This document shows, piece by piece, positions 6,979 to 14,473 of a stretch of DNA of 14,473 bases. The stretch's first letter is position 1. The number at the start of each line of letters is the position of its first letter. Under the pieces are notes generated by a model, which was not told the origin of the DNA, made no database searches, and saw nothing but the letters and a program-made list of their open reading frames with translations. The stretch lies in the NCBI GenBank assembly GCA_945877045.1, contig CAMCQW010000022.1:1-14473 (forward strand). Direction: 5' to 3'. Position numbers and translations under genes: made by a program. Source of the stretch: Chryseobacterium gleum (GTDB lineage Bacteria > Bacteroidota > Bacteroidia > Flavobacteriales_D > Crocinitomicaceae).

Positions 6979-8817
6979 TTGAATGCCCTAAAACAAATAT
7001 ATAGGTATACCTTCAGGTATAAAGGCGTCGCTCTACTTGTAGTGTTATGCAATTTATTATTCGTTATTTTCAATTTATTATCGCTTGTATTATTTATTCC
7101 AATACTGCAGTTAATTTTTAGAAAACCCGAAGAAATTGCACACGTAAGCTCCCCTATTTGGGACCATTCTTTTGGGGGATTATTTATTTATATTAAAGAC
7201 TGGTACAATTTCACCATGTATGAGTTGGTGTCTGACAGTCCTAAATCCGCTCTATTATTTGTTTGTATTACAGTAATGTTGGCCTTTTTATTCAAAAATA
7301 TTTTTCGTTACGGGGCTGTTTGGTTTCAATCACAATTACGCATGGCTGTTGTGAGAGATGTTCGTGACAAATTATTTGAGAAAATTCTTGTGCTGCCTTT
7401 ATCCTATTATTCGAATGAAAGAAAGGGCGATTTAATGGCTCGTATGAATAGTGATGTTGGGGAAGTGGAAGTTGCGGTCGTAAGTATGTTAGAGCTTCTA
7501 TTCCGAGAACCAATTGCCGTTGCAATAAATATTGTTTCATTAGTTTACCTTAGCCCTGAGTTGACTTTAATTTCCCTGTTTCTATTGCCAATATCAGCCT
7601 TTGTTATCTCTCGCATTGGCAAAAGCTTAAAGAGGACCGCCAAAGCTGGTCAAGAACAAACGGGATTGCTGTTTTCAGCTATGGAAGAAGCCCTATCTGG
7701 AATTCGCATTATAAAAGCGTTTAATGCTAATGGATTCATCTTAAATGGCTTCAAGAAAATAAATCTCACACATCAAAAATTAATCACGAAAACATTCCGT
7801 AAAAAAGACCTTTCTCCTTTGTTAAACGAAACTTTGGGTGCGATGGTAATGCTCTTATTAGTTTGGTTTGGTGGAAATTTAATTTTAGATCAAAAAGGGA
7901 ATGGGCTGACGGGCGAAGTATTTATGACTTTTATTATTGTTTTTTCGCAATTATTAAGGCCGATTCAAGGCATCTCGTCTTCCATAGCAAATATGACCAA
8001 GGCCAACGTTTCACTGGAGAGAATAAATAATATTCTAGAAGAGGACGAACGAATAATTGAAAAGCCTCAGGCAATCGAAATAAACGGCCTAAATGATTCC
8101 GTTGAATTCAACAATGTATCTTTTGGATATGGGCAAGAAGTCGTGTTGAATTCGATTAATCTTCGCGTTGAAAAAGGGAGTTCGGTCGCATTGGTGGGGG
8201 AGTCTGGTAGTGGGAAGTCAACTATGATGGATTTACTAACGCGCTTTTACGATGTTGAGTCTGGTGAGGTATTAATAGATGGGGTTAATGTGAGAGATTT
8301 GACAATAAAGTCATTAAGAAGTCTAATTGGAATTGTTTCTCAAGAGTCGATATTGTTTAATACTAGTGTTACTGAAAACATAGCTTTTGGTGATGAAAAC
8401 CCTTCTATCGAAAAGGTTATTGAGGCTGCTAAAACAGCGAACGCTTATGATTTTATTATGGGATTAGATACTGGTTTTGACACCGTAATTGGAGAACGAG
8501 GAAACAAACTTTCTGGTGGACAAAAACAACGATTGAGTATCGCTCGAGCAATATATTTAGACCCTCAAATATTGATTTTAGATGAGGCCACATCAGCCTT
8601 AGATACGGAGTCTGAGCAACTCGTACAGTCCGCTTTAGAAAGAATAATGGTTGGAAAAACCACTTTTATTATTGCGCATCGATTAAGTACGATCATCAAT
8701 GCTGACCAAATAATTGTTTTATCAAAAGGTGCAATAGTAGAACAAGGAAATCACCAAGACTTATTAAAACTTAATGGTTTTTATACCAAATTTTGTACTT
8801 TACAAGGAATAAATTAA
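6979..8817 (+). CDS. MsbA-like ABC exporter (fused membrane and ATPase domains)
   Basis: This is a homodimeric half-transporter of the lipid A/multidrug exporter class in the inner membrane. From the TTG at 6979 it is 612 residues. The first 330 or so form a six-helix type I exporter membrane domain. The ATPase domain has Walker A G-E-S-G-S-G-K-S-T at 407-415, signature L-S-G-G-Q at 511-515, Walker B I-L-I-L-D-E at 531-536 and the switch His at about 567. The frame is open back to a GTG at 6931, but the predicted promoter lies within that stretch. Starting at TTG also gives M-N-A-L-K-Q, which resembles the family N-terminus and length. The substrate cannot be read from sequence; lipid A-core flipping is the likeliest role given the neighbouring envelope genes. 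Confidence 0.92.
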   Translation: MNALKQIYRYTFRYKGVALLVVLCNLLFVIFNLLSLVLFIPILQLIFRKPEEIAHVSSPIWDHSFGGLFIYIKDWYNFTMYELVSDSPKSALLFVCITVMLAFLFKNIFRYGAVWFQSQLRMAVVRDVRDKLFEKILVLPLSYYSNERKGDLMARMNSDVGEVEVAVVSMLELLFREPIAVAINIVSLVYLSPELTLISLFLLPISAFVISRIGKSLKRTAKAGQEQTGLLFSAMEEALSGIRIIKAFNANGFILNGFKKINLTHQKLITKTFRKKDLSPLLNETLGAMVMLLLVWFGGNLILDQKGNGLTGEVFMTFIIVFSQLLRPIQGISSSIANMTKANVSLERINNILEEDERIIEKPQAIEINGLNDSVEFNNVSFGYGQEVVLNSINLRVEKGSSVALVGESGSGKSTMMDLLTRFYDVESGEVLIDGVNVRDLTIKSLRSLIGIVSQESILFNTSVTENIAFGDENPSIEKVIEAAKTANAYDFIMGLDTGFDTVIGERGNKLSGGQKQRLSIARAIYLDPQILILDEATSALDTESEQLVQSALERIMVGKTTFIIAHRLSTIINADQIIVLSKGAIVEQGNHQDLLKLNGFYTKFCTLQGIN

Positions 8818-8881
8818 AAATATTCCATAAAAACAACCCTAAAACCACAACGTTTTACTTGCAAATGCGTTAATAAAGACA
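8818..8881 (+). other. Short intergenic region before the T9SS-sorted protein
   Basis: These 64 AT-rich bases hold no convincing terminator stem after the exporter stop. They hold no TTG-N19-TAnnTTTG promoter either; the nearest thing is a degenerate TACTTG at 8857-8862. The surface-protein gene may be read through from the exporter promoter, or it may use a promoter that does not match the consensus. Confidence 0.3.
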
Positions 8882-11269
8882 ATGCTATTTAAACTACAAT
8901 TCTCTTTAGCTGCTGCCCTTTCCATTCTTCTTTCATCGAAGGCAAATTGTCAATTGGTAACAAATACCGGGCAATCGCCACAAGGGCTAGTTCAAAATGT
9001 ATTGTTAGGGCCTGGGGTTGTTGTTTCAAATATCATGTTCAATGGCAGCAATACAGCTATTGGCTCCTTTTCTGCAACAGGAACAAATCTCGGAATTAAC
9101 CAAGGAATCGTAATGACAACCGGTACGGTCTTAAATAATGGTTCTGGGCCACAGGGGCCTAATAATCTGCCGAGTGCGGGAATGGATAATAACGTCGGCG
9201 GATCTGGCTTGCTATCAAATTTAATTGGAGGGACACAAACCTATAACGCAGCGATTTTAGAATTTGATTTTATTCCTTATTCTGACACCGTCAAATTTAA
9301 ATATGTATTTGGCTCTGATGAATACCCCGAATTTGCACCACCGAACAGCTCCGGGTTTAATGATGTGTTCGGTTTTTTTATTTCTGGGCCGGGAATTGTT
9401 GGAATGCAGAATATTGCGCGGCTTCCTAATAATGGCAGCATCGTTTCCATTAACAATGTGAATGCAATCACCAACCCTCAATATTTTAATGCCAATGGAG
9501 ACGGTAATATGGCGCCCTACAATTCGTCGCCTTTTTACATTCAATATGATGGCTTCACCGATGTTTTGGAAGCAATTTCACAGGTTCAATGTGGACAAAC
9601 TTATCATTTAATTTTAGCTATTGCGGATGTCGGAGATGGAAGTTGGGACTCGGGTATATTTCTAGAGGCAAATAGTTTAAGTTCACTGACCCCGATTACT
9701 GTTTCTTATGCTCTATCGCAACAAGTTTATCCCGATCCGTCTTGGATGGCAGAGGGATGTGTTACTGCTATTGTCACATTACAAAGAAATAATAACTTAA
9801 ATAGCAGCTTAACTATTCCTATTCAAACAAGCGGCACTGCTCAAAACATCCTCGATTATACGGGTGTACCTAGCAGTATCACTTTTCCAGTTGGCCAAAA
9901 CACAACCTCTTTCACAATAACCTCTTTGCCAGATGCTTTAGTGGAGGGCTTAGAAAGTATTATTATGAATTTTAGCGTCACGGATCCCTGCGGAAACATT
10001 ACACCTATCCCATTGACAATTAATATTCAAGATGTTGCCCCACTTTTACTCACAATTCCAGATACAAGTGTTTTGTGTCCCGGGGCTTCATTATCAATTG
10101 TTCCTGTTCTCTCCGGAGGAGTTCCTCCTTATTCATACCTTTGGAGTAATGGGGCAACTACTAGTTCCATTACTGTTATTGCCAATACCAATAGCTCCAT
10201 TTTTCTTACGGTTAGTGATAATTGTTCTGGACAATCTGTTACCGATTCAGCTTTGATAAGCGTTCCTGTATATTCCCCATTAAGCTTAGTTGTTTCAAAT
10301 GACATTACAGAGATCTGCCCTCATATCCCTCAAACAATTTATGCGGACGTAAACGGCGGAAGTGGTGTTTATCTTTATTCTTGGACGCAAGGCAATACCT
10401 TAACTGGCTCCTCCGATAGCGTAATTGTAAGTCCCTCTACATCTACCAATTATATTGTTTCTGTTACGGATAATTGTGGAAACACCGTCTCGGACACCGT
10501 TTCATACACAATAACAAGTCCGCCACTTATTGTAACTAATAGTCCCGTAATTCAAGTGTGCCCTGGAGACAGTGCCTATATTTCTGCCAGCGCAAGTGGT
10601 GGTTATGGAAATTATTATTTTTTATGGCCCGCCACAGGCGAAACTACAACCGGTATTTGGGTGCATCCCACTGCAAGCTCTGTCTATCAAGTTATTGTTT
10701 CTGATGAGTGTCAAACCTTTACTGTTAGTGGGTATAGCCAAGTAATGGTTGTTAAGCCAATAGCTGATTTCAGTATTGTTAGCCAATCAATTACAGAGGG
10801 ATTGCCCATCTCTTTTCTAAACCAAACACAAAATGGCTATGGATACACCTGGTTATTTGGAGACGGAGGAACATCTAATGACATTCATCCAGTTCATACC
10901 TATCCAAGCGAAGGAACCTACCTTGTCACTTTATATGCCACAGATCTTTATGGTTGTAAAGATAGTATATCAATGTCCATCTTTATTCAAGAGGAGTTCT
11001 ATATTTATATTCCTAACACTTTTATACCGGACGAAAACAGGATAAACGATTATTTTTCGGGGTCATTTATTGGGGTGGAGTGGATAAAAATTGAGATTTT
11101 TAATCGTTGGGGAGAATTGGTGTTCGAATCGGAAGATCTTAATTTTGCATGGGATGGCAAATATAATGGGGACGATATTCAAAGCGGGTGCTTTACCTGG
11201 AAACTTCGTTATAGACCTAGGCATCTTCAAGAGTTACTGATGACCGGACACGTTAATATAATCCGTTAA
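8882..11269 (+). CDS. T9SS type-B sorted surface protein with choice-of-anchor L, Ig-like repeats and PKD domain
   Basis: The 795-residue protein is predicted to be exported to the cell surface or medium by the type IX secretion system. A Sec signal peptide covers about residues 1-23 (hydrophobic 8-17, A-N-C-Q near the cleavage site). A choice-of-anchor L domain follows at about 35-265, recognised by V-F-G-S-D-E-Y-P-E-F near 142 and L-A-I-A-D-V-G-D near 245. Residues 285-385 look Calx-beta-like (D-Y-T-G-V...I-T-F-P-V-G). Three Ig-like repeats fill 390-625, a PKD domain with W-L-F-G-D-G-G is at about 627-702, and the gliding-motility-associated type-B sorting domain is at 706-795 (I-P-N-T-F-I-P-D near 709, I-F-N-R-W-G near 739, terminal G-H-V-N-I-I-R). 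No enzyme motif is visible; adhesion or matrix function is inference. The C-terminal domain is expected to be removed or modified during export. Confidence 0.9.
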   Translation: MLFKLQFSLAAALSILLSSKANCQLVTNTGQSPQGLVQNVLLGPGVVVSNIMFNGSNTAIGSFSATGTNLGINQGIVMTTGTVLNNGSGPQGPNNLPSAGMDNNVGGSGLLSNLIGGTQTYNAAILEFDFIPYSDTVKFKYVFGSDEYPEFAPPNSSGFNDVFGFFISGPGIVGMQNIARLPNNGSIVSINNVNAITNPQYFNANGDGNMAPYNSSPFYIQYDGFTDVLEAISQVQCGQTYHLILAIADVGDGSWDSGIFLEANSLSSLTPITVSYALSQQVYPDPSWMAEGCVTAIVTLQRNNNLNSSLTIPIQTSGTAQNILDYTGVPSSITFPVGQNTTSFTITSLPDALVEGLESIIMNFSVTDPCGNITPIPLTINIQDVAPLLLTIPDTSVLCPGASLSIVPVLSGGVPPYSYLWSNGATTSSITVIANTNSSIFLTVSDNCSGQSVTDSALISVPVYSPLSLVVSNDITEICPHIPQTIYADVNGGSGVYLYSWTQGNTLTGSSDSVIVSPSTSTNYIVSVTDNCGNTVSDTVSYTITSPPLIVTNSPVIQVCPGDSAYISASASGGYGNYYFLWPATGETTTGIWVHPTASSVYQVIVSDECQTFTVSGYSQVMVVKPIADFSIVSQSITEGLPISFLNQTQNGYGYTWLFGDGGTSNDIHPVHTYPSEGTYLVTLYATDLYGCKDSISMSIFIQEEFYIYIPNTFIPDENRINDYFSGSFIGVEWIKIEIFNRWGELVFESEDLNFAWDGKYNGDDIQSGCFTWKLRYRPRHLQELLMTGHVNIIR
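10049..10756 (+). repeat. Three tandem Ig-like protein repeats
   Basis: Within the surface protein, three units of about 77-82 residues (protein 390-466, 467-548, 549-625) follow the same plan: a Cys-Pro near position 10, an S/N-G-G then a Y-x-Y/F-x-W core, and a T-V-S/T-D-x-C end. Each unit has one Cys pair (399/448, 479/532, 560/610), probably a disulfide across the fold. The DNA of the units has clearly diverged, so this is an old protein duplication and not a recent nucleotide repeat. Confidence 0.65.
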
Positions 11270-11306
11270 TTTAATAACTAATTGTCATTTAATTCCTAAA
11301 TCCAAC

Positions 11307-11336
11307 TTGTGTTTTGTTGCTTTTAGCGTAATTTCG
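11307..11336 (+). promoter_or_regulatory. Predicted promoter of the lepA cluster
   Basis: TTG at 11307-11309, exactly 19 bases, then TAATTTCG at 11329-11336, one base off TAnnTTTG. The last base of the box is seven bases before the lepA ATG, so the messenger would have a leader of only a few bases. No hairpin terminator is visible between the preceding stop (11269) and this promoter. Confidence 0.55.
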
Positions 11337-11343
11337 CAATCGT

Positions 11344-13140
11344 ATGAAAAACATAAGGAATTTTTGCATAATCGCACACATTGATCACGGAAAGAGCACG
11401 CTAGCAGATCGACTACTTCAAACCACCGGAACGATTTCTGATAGAGATATGAAGGCGCAAGCATTAGATGATATGGATTTGGAGAGAGAGCGCGGAATTA
11501 CCATTAAAAGTCATGCAATCCAAATGAATTATTCAAAAGATGGCGTTGATTACATCCTTAATTTAATTGATACCCCTGGACACGTAGATTTTTCATATGA
11601 AGTTTCTAGATCAATTGCGGCATGTGAAGGAGCGCTCTTAATCGTTGATGCATCGCAAGGAATTGAAGCGCAAACAATCTCTAATTTATATTTAGCTTTA
11701 GAACATGACTTAGAAATCATCCCCATTTTAAATAAAATGGATTTGCCTGGGGCGATGCCTGAAGAGGTTTCTGATCAAATAATTGAATTAATCGGCTGTG
11801 ATATAAGCGAAATTATTCAAGCCTCAGGAAAAACTGGATTAGGGGTGGATGCCATACTTGACGCAGTAATTAATCGAATACCGGCACCCAAAGGAGATGA
11901 AAACGCACCACTCCAAGCCATGATTTTTGATTCTGTGTTTAATTCTTTCCGAGGAATTATTGCTTATTATAGAATAAGAAACGGCGTGATTAAAAAGGGA
12001 CAGAAAATACGATTCATGAATTCTGGCAGGGACTATAATGCAGATGAAATTGGAATTCTTAAAATGGATTTATCCCCACGAAAACAAGTTTCTGCTGGTG
12101 ATGTTGGCTATATTATCTCTGGTATCAAACAAGCGAATGAAGTTAAAGTTGGCGATACAATTACCAGCTCCGACAATCCTTGTGAAGTCGCAATTAAAGG
12201 GTTTGAGGATGTGAAGCCGATGGTTTTTGCAGGGATCTACCCTGTGGATACAGAGGATTACGAGGAGCTTCGTTATTCCATGGAAAAATTACAGCTTAAT
12301 GATTCCTCCTTGATTTTTGAACCAGAATCTTCCCAAGCCCTTGGCTTTGGATTTCGATGTGGCTTTTTAGGAATGTTACACATGGAAATTATTCAAGAGC
12401 GCCTTGAAAGAGAATTCAATATGACGGTTATTACAACGGTTCCGAATGTTTCCTATAAAGCTTTTATGAAAAAGGATCCGGACAAAATGATGATTGTCAA
12501 TAATCCCTCTGAATTACCTGACCCTTCTGGGATGGATCGAATTGAAGAACCCTACATTTCAGCTCAAGTTATTACAAAGACAGAATATGTTGGGTCAATA
12601 ATGACGCTTTGTATAGAAAAACGAGGCGAGTTAAAAAACCAAGTGTATTTAACACAAGATCGAGTTGAAATTTCATTTGAAATGCCCTTGGCTGAAATCG
12701 TTTTTGATTTTTATGACCGCTTAAAATCTGTCTCTCGAGGATATGCTTCATTTGATTATCATCCCATCGGATATAGAGAGTCTGATTTAATTAAATTAGA
12801 TTTGTTGTTGAACGCTGAACAAGTAGATGCGCTGTCTGCCTTGGTTCACAGAAACAATGCCTTTGATTTAGGGAAAAGGATTTGTATGAAATTAAAGGAG
12901 TTAATCCCACGGCAACAATTTGAAATTCCGATTCAAGCAGCTATTGGGGCCAAAATAATTGCACGTGAAACTATAAAGGCGCTTAGAAAGGATGTAACCG
13001 CTAAGTGTTATGGTGGAGACATCTCAAGAAAAAGAAAATTATTAGAGAAACAAAAAGAAGGTAAAAAAAGAATGCGACAAGTGGGACGAGTAGAAGTTCC
13101 TCAAGAAGCTTTTCTTGCAGTATTAAAACTCAACGATTAA
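11344..13140 (+). CDS. lepA: Elongation factor 4 (ribosome back-translocase GTPase LepA)
   Basis: LepA/EF4 is a translational GTPase that binds the ribosome in the EF-G site and is implicated in back-translocation and 30S biogenesis. The 598 residues match the usual length (599 in E. coli). GTPase motifs are complete: A-H-I-D-H-G-K-S-T at 11-19, R-G-I-T-I near 50-54, D-T-P-G-H at 76-80 and N-K-M-D at 130-133. Domain II, the EF-G-like domains III and V, and the LepA-specific C-terminal domain follow. The basic segment K-K-R-M-R-Q-V-G and the V-P-Q-E-A-F-L-A-V-L-K ending are diagnostic. It leads a compact cluster with a 4-base gap to the next gene. Confidence 0.98.
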   Translation: MKNIRNFCIIAHIDHGKSTLADRLLQTTGTISDRDMKAQALDDMDLERERGITIKSHAIQMNYSKDGVDYILNLIDTPGHVDFSYEVSRSIAACEGALLIVDASQGIEAQTISNLYLALEHDLEIIPILNKMDLPGAMPEEVSDQIIELIGCDISEIIQASGKTGLGVDAILDAVINRIPAPKGDENAPLQAMIFDSVFNSFRGIIAYYRIRNGVIKKGQKIRFMNSGRDYNADEIGILKMDLSPRKQVSAGDVGYIISGIKQANEVKVGDTITSSDNPCEVAIKGFEDVKPMVFAGIYPVDTEDYEELRYSMEKLQLNDSSLIFEPESSQALGFGFRCGFLGMLHMEIIQERLEREFNMTVITTVPNVSYKAFMKKDPDKMMIVNNPSELPDPSGMDRIEEPYISAQVITKTEYVGSIMTLCIEKRGELKNQVYLTQDRVEISFEMPLAEIVFDFYDRLKSVSRGYASFDYHPIGYRESDLIKLDLLLNAEQVDALSALVHRNNAFDLGKRICMKLKELIPRQQFEIPIQAAIGAKIIARETIKALRKDVTAKCYGGDISRKRKLLEKQKEGKKRMRQVGRVEVPQEAFLAVLKLND

Positions 13141-13144
13141 ACGT

Positions 13145-13573
13145 ATGGAAATTATCAATCACTTGCACTCAGGATTAAGGTGGGTTGTGTTAGTCTTACT
13201 AATTTGGGCTATTGTCAATGCATTTTCCGCTAAACGCTTTGAAAAAAAGCATAAAATGATTAATTTATTTTCGCTGGTAACCCTGCACATTCAATTGGTA
13301 ATCGGATTGATTCAATACTTCACCTCCGCGAAAGTGCAATTTACCACGGGATGGATGAAAGAACCATTGCTACGTTTTTATGGCATGGAACATTTGGCCG
13401 GCATGTTATTGGCAATTATTTTAATAACTATCGGATATAGCAAAGCGAAAAGAAAAGAAAATGATGCGGATAAATTTAAAGTAATCCGCTTGTTTTATTC
13501 GATAGGATTAATCATTATTCTTTTATCTATTCCTTGGCCATTTAGGACAAATCTTGGTGGGGGATGGTTCTAA
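13145..13573 (+). CDS. Four-helix membrane protein with conserved histidines, cytochrome b-like
   Basis: This small integral membrane protein has 142 residues and four predicted helices at about 11-28, 41-58, 81-98 and 113-131. Histidines lie at the membrane edges: H6 and H8 in H-L-H-S-G-L-R-W, H48 in L-H-I-Q, and H83 in M-E-H-L-A-G. A four-helix bundle with such His residues could hold b-type haem, and relatives in Bacteroidota are often labelled cytochrome b, but no formal haem motif proves it. The stop overlaps the start of the following c-type cytochrome lipoprotein by 10 bases, which strengthens an electron-transfer role. Partner and direction of electron flow are unknown. Confidence 0.7.
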   Translation: MEIINHLHSGLRWVVLVLLIWAIVNAFSAKRFEKKHKMINLFSLVTLHIQLVIGLIQYFTSAKVQFTTGWMKEPLLRFYGMEHLAGMLLAIILITIGYSKAKRKENDADKFKVIRLFYSIGLIIILLSIPWPFRTNLGGGWF

Positions 13574-13893
13574 GGATTATTTATTTCTGCTCTTGCTTAC
13601 TTTTAGTGGTAAGTTGCTCTTCATCTGGAGATAATGTTAAACCTGAGCCACCTGAGGCCCCAGAAGTAGTAGGTGAAAATTTATTCATTATGCATTGCGC
13701 AGCTTGCCATGGCGATGACGGAAAATTAGGAGCTTCGGGAGCAAAAAATTTAAACGCGTCAAGATTAGATGATGCTGCACTCGCTAAAATAATTAAAGAA
13801 GGGAAAAATGGAATGCCGCCAATGAAAGAATTACTTGGAAATAACGAAAACATACAGTTGGTTATTAATCATGTTAAAAAATTAAGACATTGA
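13564..13893 (+). CDS. c-type cytochrome lipoprotein
   Basis: This is a small single-haem cytochrome c of 109 residues. It starts with a lipoprotein signal peptide: a hydrophobic stretch at 5-16 and lipobox V-V-S-C with lipidated Cys18, then an acidic, Pro-rich linker to about residue 34. The haem attachment motif C-A-A-C-H is at 45-49, and the sixth haem ligand is probably Met84 or Met87 in G-M-P-P-M. It should sit on the periplasmic side, anchored by lipid. The ATG is inside the end of the preceding membrane protein gene (10-base overlap), and the TGA overlaps the TTG of hflX. Redox partner is unknown; the preceding His-rich membrane protein is the natural candidate. Confidence 0.9.
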   Translation: MVLRIIYFCSCLLLVVSCSSSGDNVKPEPPEAPEVVGENLFIMHCAACHGDDGKLGASGAKNLNASRLDDAALAKIIKEGKNGMPPMKELLGNNENIQLVINHVKKLRH

Positions 13894-14473
13894 CAGAAGG
13901 ATATGACACGTCTGTGCCAAATGAAGAGGCCTGTGTTTTGGTTGGTGTGATCAGCGCAGATATCACCGAAGCGATTGCGATAGAATATTTAGACGAGCTT
14001 GCCTTCTTGGCCGAAACTGCTGGCGCTACCTCACAACGTACATTCATGCAACGTTTGCCCTTTCCTAATCCAAAAACATACGTTGGAAAAGGAAAATTAG
14101 AGGAAATCAGAGAATACATCAAAGCAAGCGATATTGAATTGGTTATTTTCGACGATGAATTATCTCCCTCTCAATTGCGCAACATAGAGCGGGAATTAGA
14201 ATGCAAAGTGCTGGATCGGCCTATCCTAATTCTTGATATTTTCGCAAGTAGAGCCAGTAGTTTCCATTCAAAAACACAGGTGGAATTAGCCCAACTTCAA
14301 TACATGCTTCCACGATTAACACGCATGTGGACACACCTCGAACGGCAAAAAGGTGGTATCGGACTTCGGGGACCAGGTGAGTCACAAATTGAAACAGATA
14401 GGAGAATTATTCAAATGCGGATTTCGTTAATGAAAGAACGACTCCAAGACATTGATAAGCAAATGACTATTCA
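13890..14473 (+). CDS. hflX: Ribosome-associated GTPase HflX (partial, 3' end outside window)
   Basis: HflX is a GTPase that binds 50S subunits and splits stalled or hibernating ribosomes. The window holds 194 complete codons, covering the N-terminal nucleotide-binding-like domain and the linker helices but not the GTP-binding loops. Recognisable segments are Y-L-D-E-L-A-F-L-A-E-T-A-G at 33-45, N-P-K-T-Y-V-G-K-G-K-L near 60-70, D-D-E-L-S-P-S-Q-L-R-N at 88-98, T-Q-V-E-L-A-Q near 129-135 and G-G-I-G-L-R-G-P-G-E at 155-164. The chosen start is TTG at 13890, overlapping the cytochrome stop as TTGA; no ATG precedes the conserved region. GTG at 13914 is the alternative. Confidence 0.93.
   Translation, partial: MTEGYDTSVPNEEACVLVGVISADITEAIAIEYLDELAFLAETAGATSQRTFMQRLPFPNPKTYVGKGKLEEIREYIKASDIELVIFDDELSPSQLRNIERELECKVLDRPILILDIFASRASSFHSKTQVELAQLQYMLPRLTRMWTHLERQKGGIGLRGPGESQIETDRRIIQMRISLMKERLQDIDKQMTI

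Noticed and set aside
9257..9544. Open frames on both strands inside the surface protein gene (including 10032-10256 and 10833-11045)
   Set aside because: They overlap clearly coding choice-of-anchor L, Ig-like and PKD sequence and show no independent protein signatures.
13874..14122. Minus-strand open frame of 82 codons
   Set aside because: It is the shadow of the strongly conserved hflX coding sequence on the plus strand.

Overview
The window reads as chromosomal DNA from a member of the Bacteroidota, probably of the Flavobacteriales type (that rank is inference). The grounds are: a secreted protein with a type IX secretion (T9SS) type-B C-terminal sorting domain and a choice-of-anchor L domain; Bacteroidota-style promoters (TTG, about 19 bases, TAnnTTTG) in place of E. 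coli-like -35/-10 boxes; start codons without Shine-Dalgarno sequences; an atpD-atpC pair separated from the other ATP synthase genes; and the uppS-bamA gene order. Base composition is AT-rich. I see no tRNA, rRNA, CRISPR array, insertion sequence, phage gene or integration scar. Most of the window is conserved core genome.

Left half (1-6908), all on the minus strand, reading right to left: rbfA (ribosome maturation), a LolC/LolE-like FtsX-family permease whose start appears to be an ATT codon overlapping the rbfA stop, then atpD and atpC with their own promoter, then uppS (undecaprenyl diphosphate synthase) overlapping bamA (outer-membrane protein insertase) by ATGA. The first codons of a further exported protein follow, cut by the window edge; by neighbourhood this is probably an OmpH/Skp-type chaperone. 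The theme is envelope building plus energy and ribosome maturation.

Right half (6909-14473), all on the plus strand: an MsbA-like ABC exporter divergent from rbfA; a 795-residue cell-surface or secreted protein (signal peptide, choice-of-anchor L, Calx-beta-like region, three Ig-like repeats each with a Cys pair, PKD domain, T9SS sorting domain); then a tight cluster of lepA, a four-helix His-bearing membrane protein (cytochrome b-like), a c-type cytochrome lipoprotein, and the 5' two-thirds or less of hflX, which runs off the window. The last three junctions are a 4-base gap, a 10-base overlap and a 4-base TTGA overlap.

The least ordinary observations are the apparent ATT start, several promoters lying almost on top of start codons (very short or absent leaders), and a small predicted b/c-type electron-transfer pair coupled to two ribosome-associated GTPases. 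I did not find a clear new defence, mobile or biosynthetic system.
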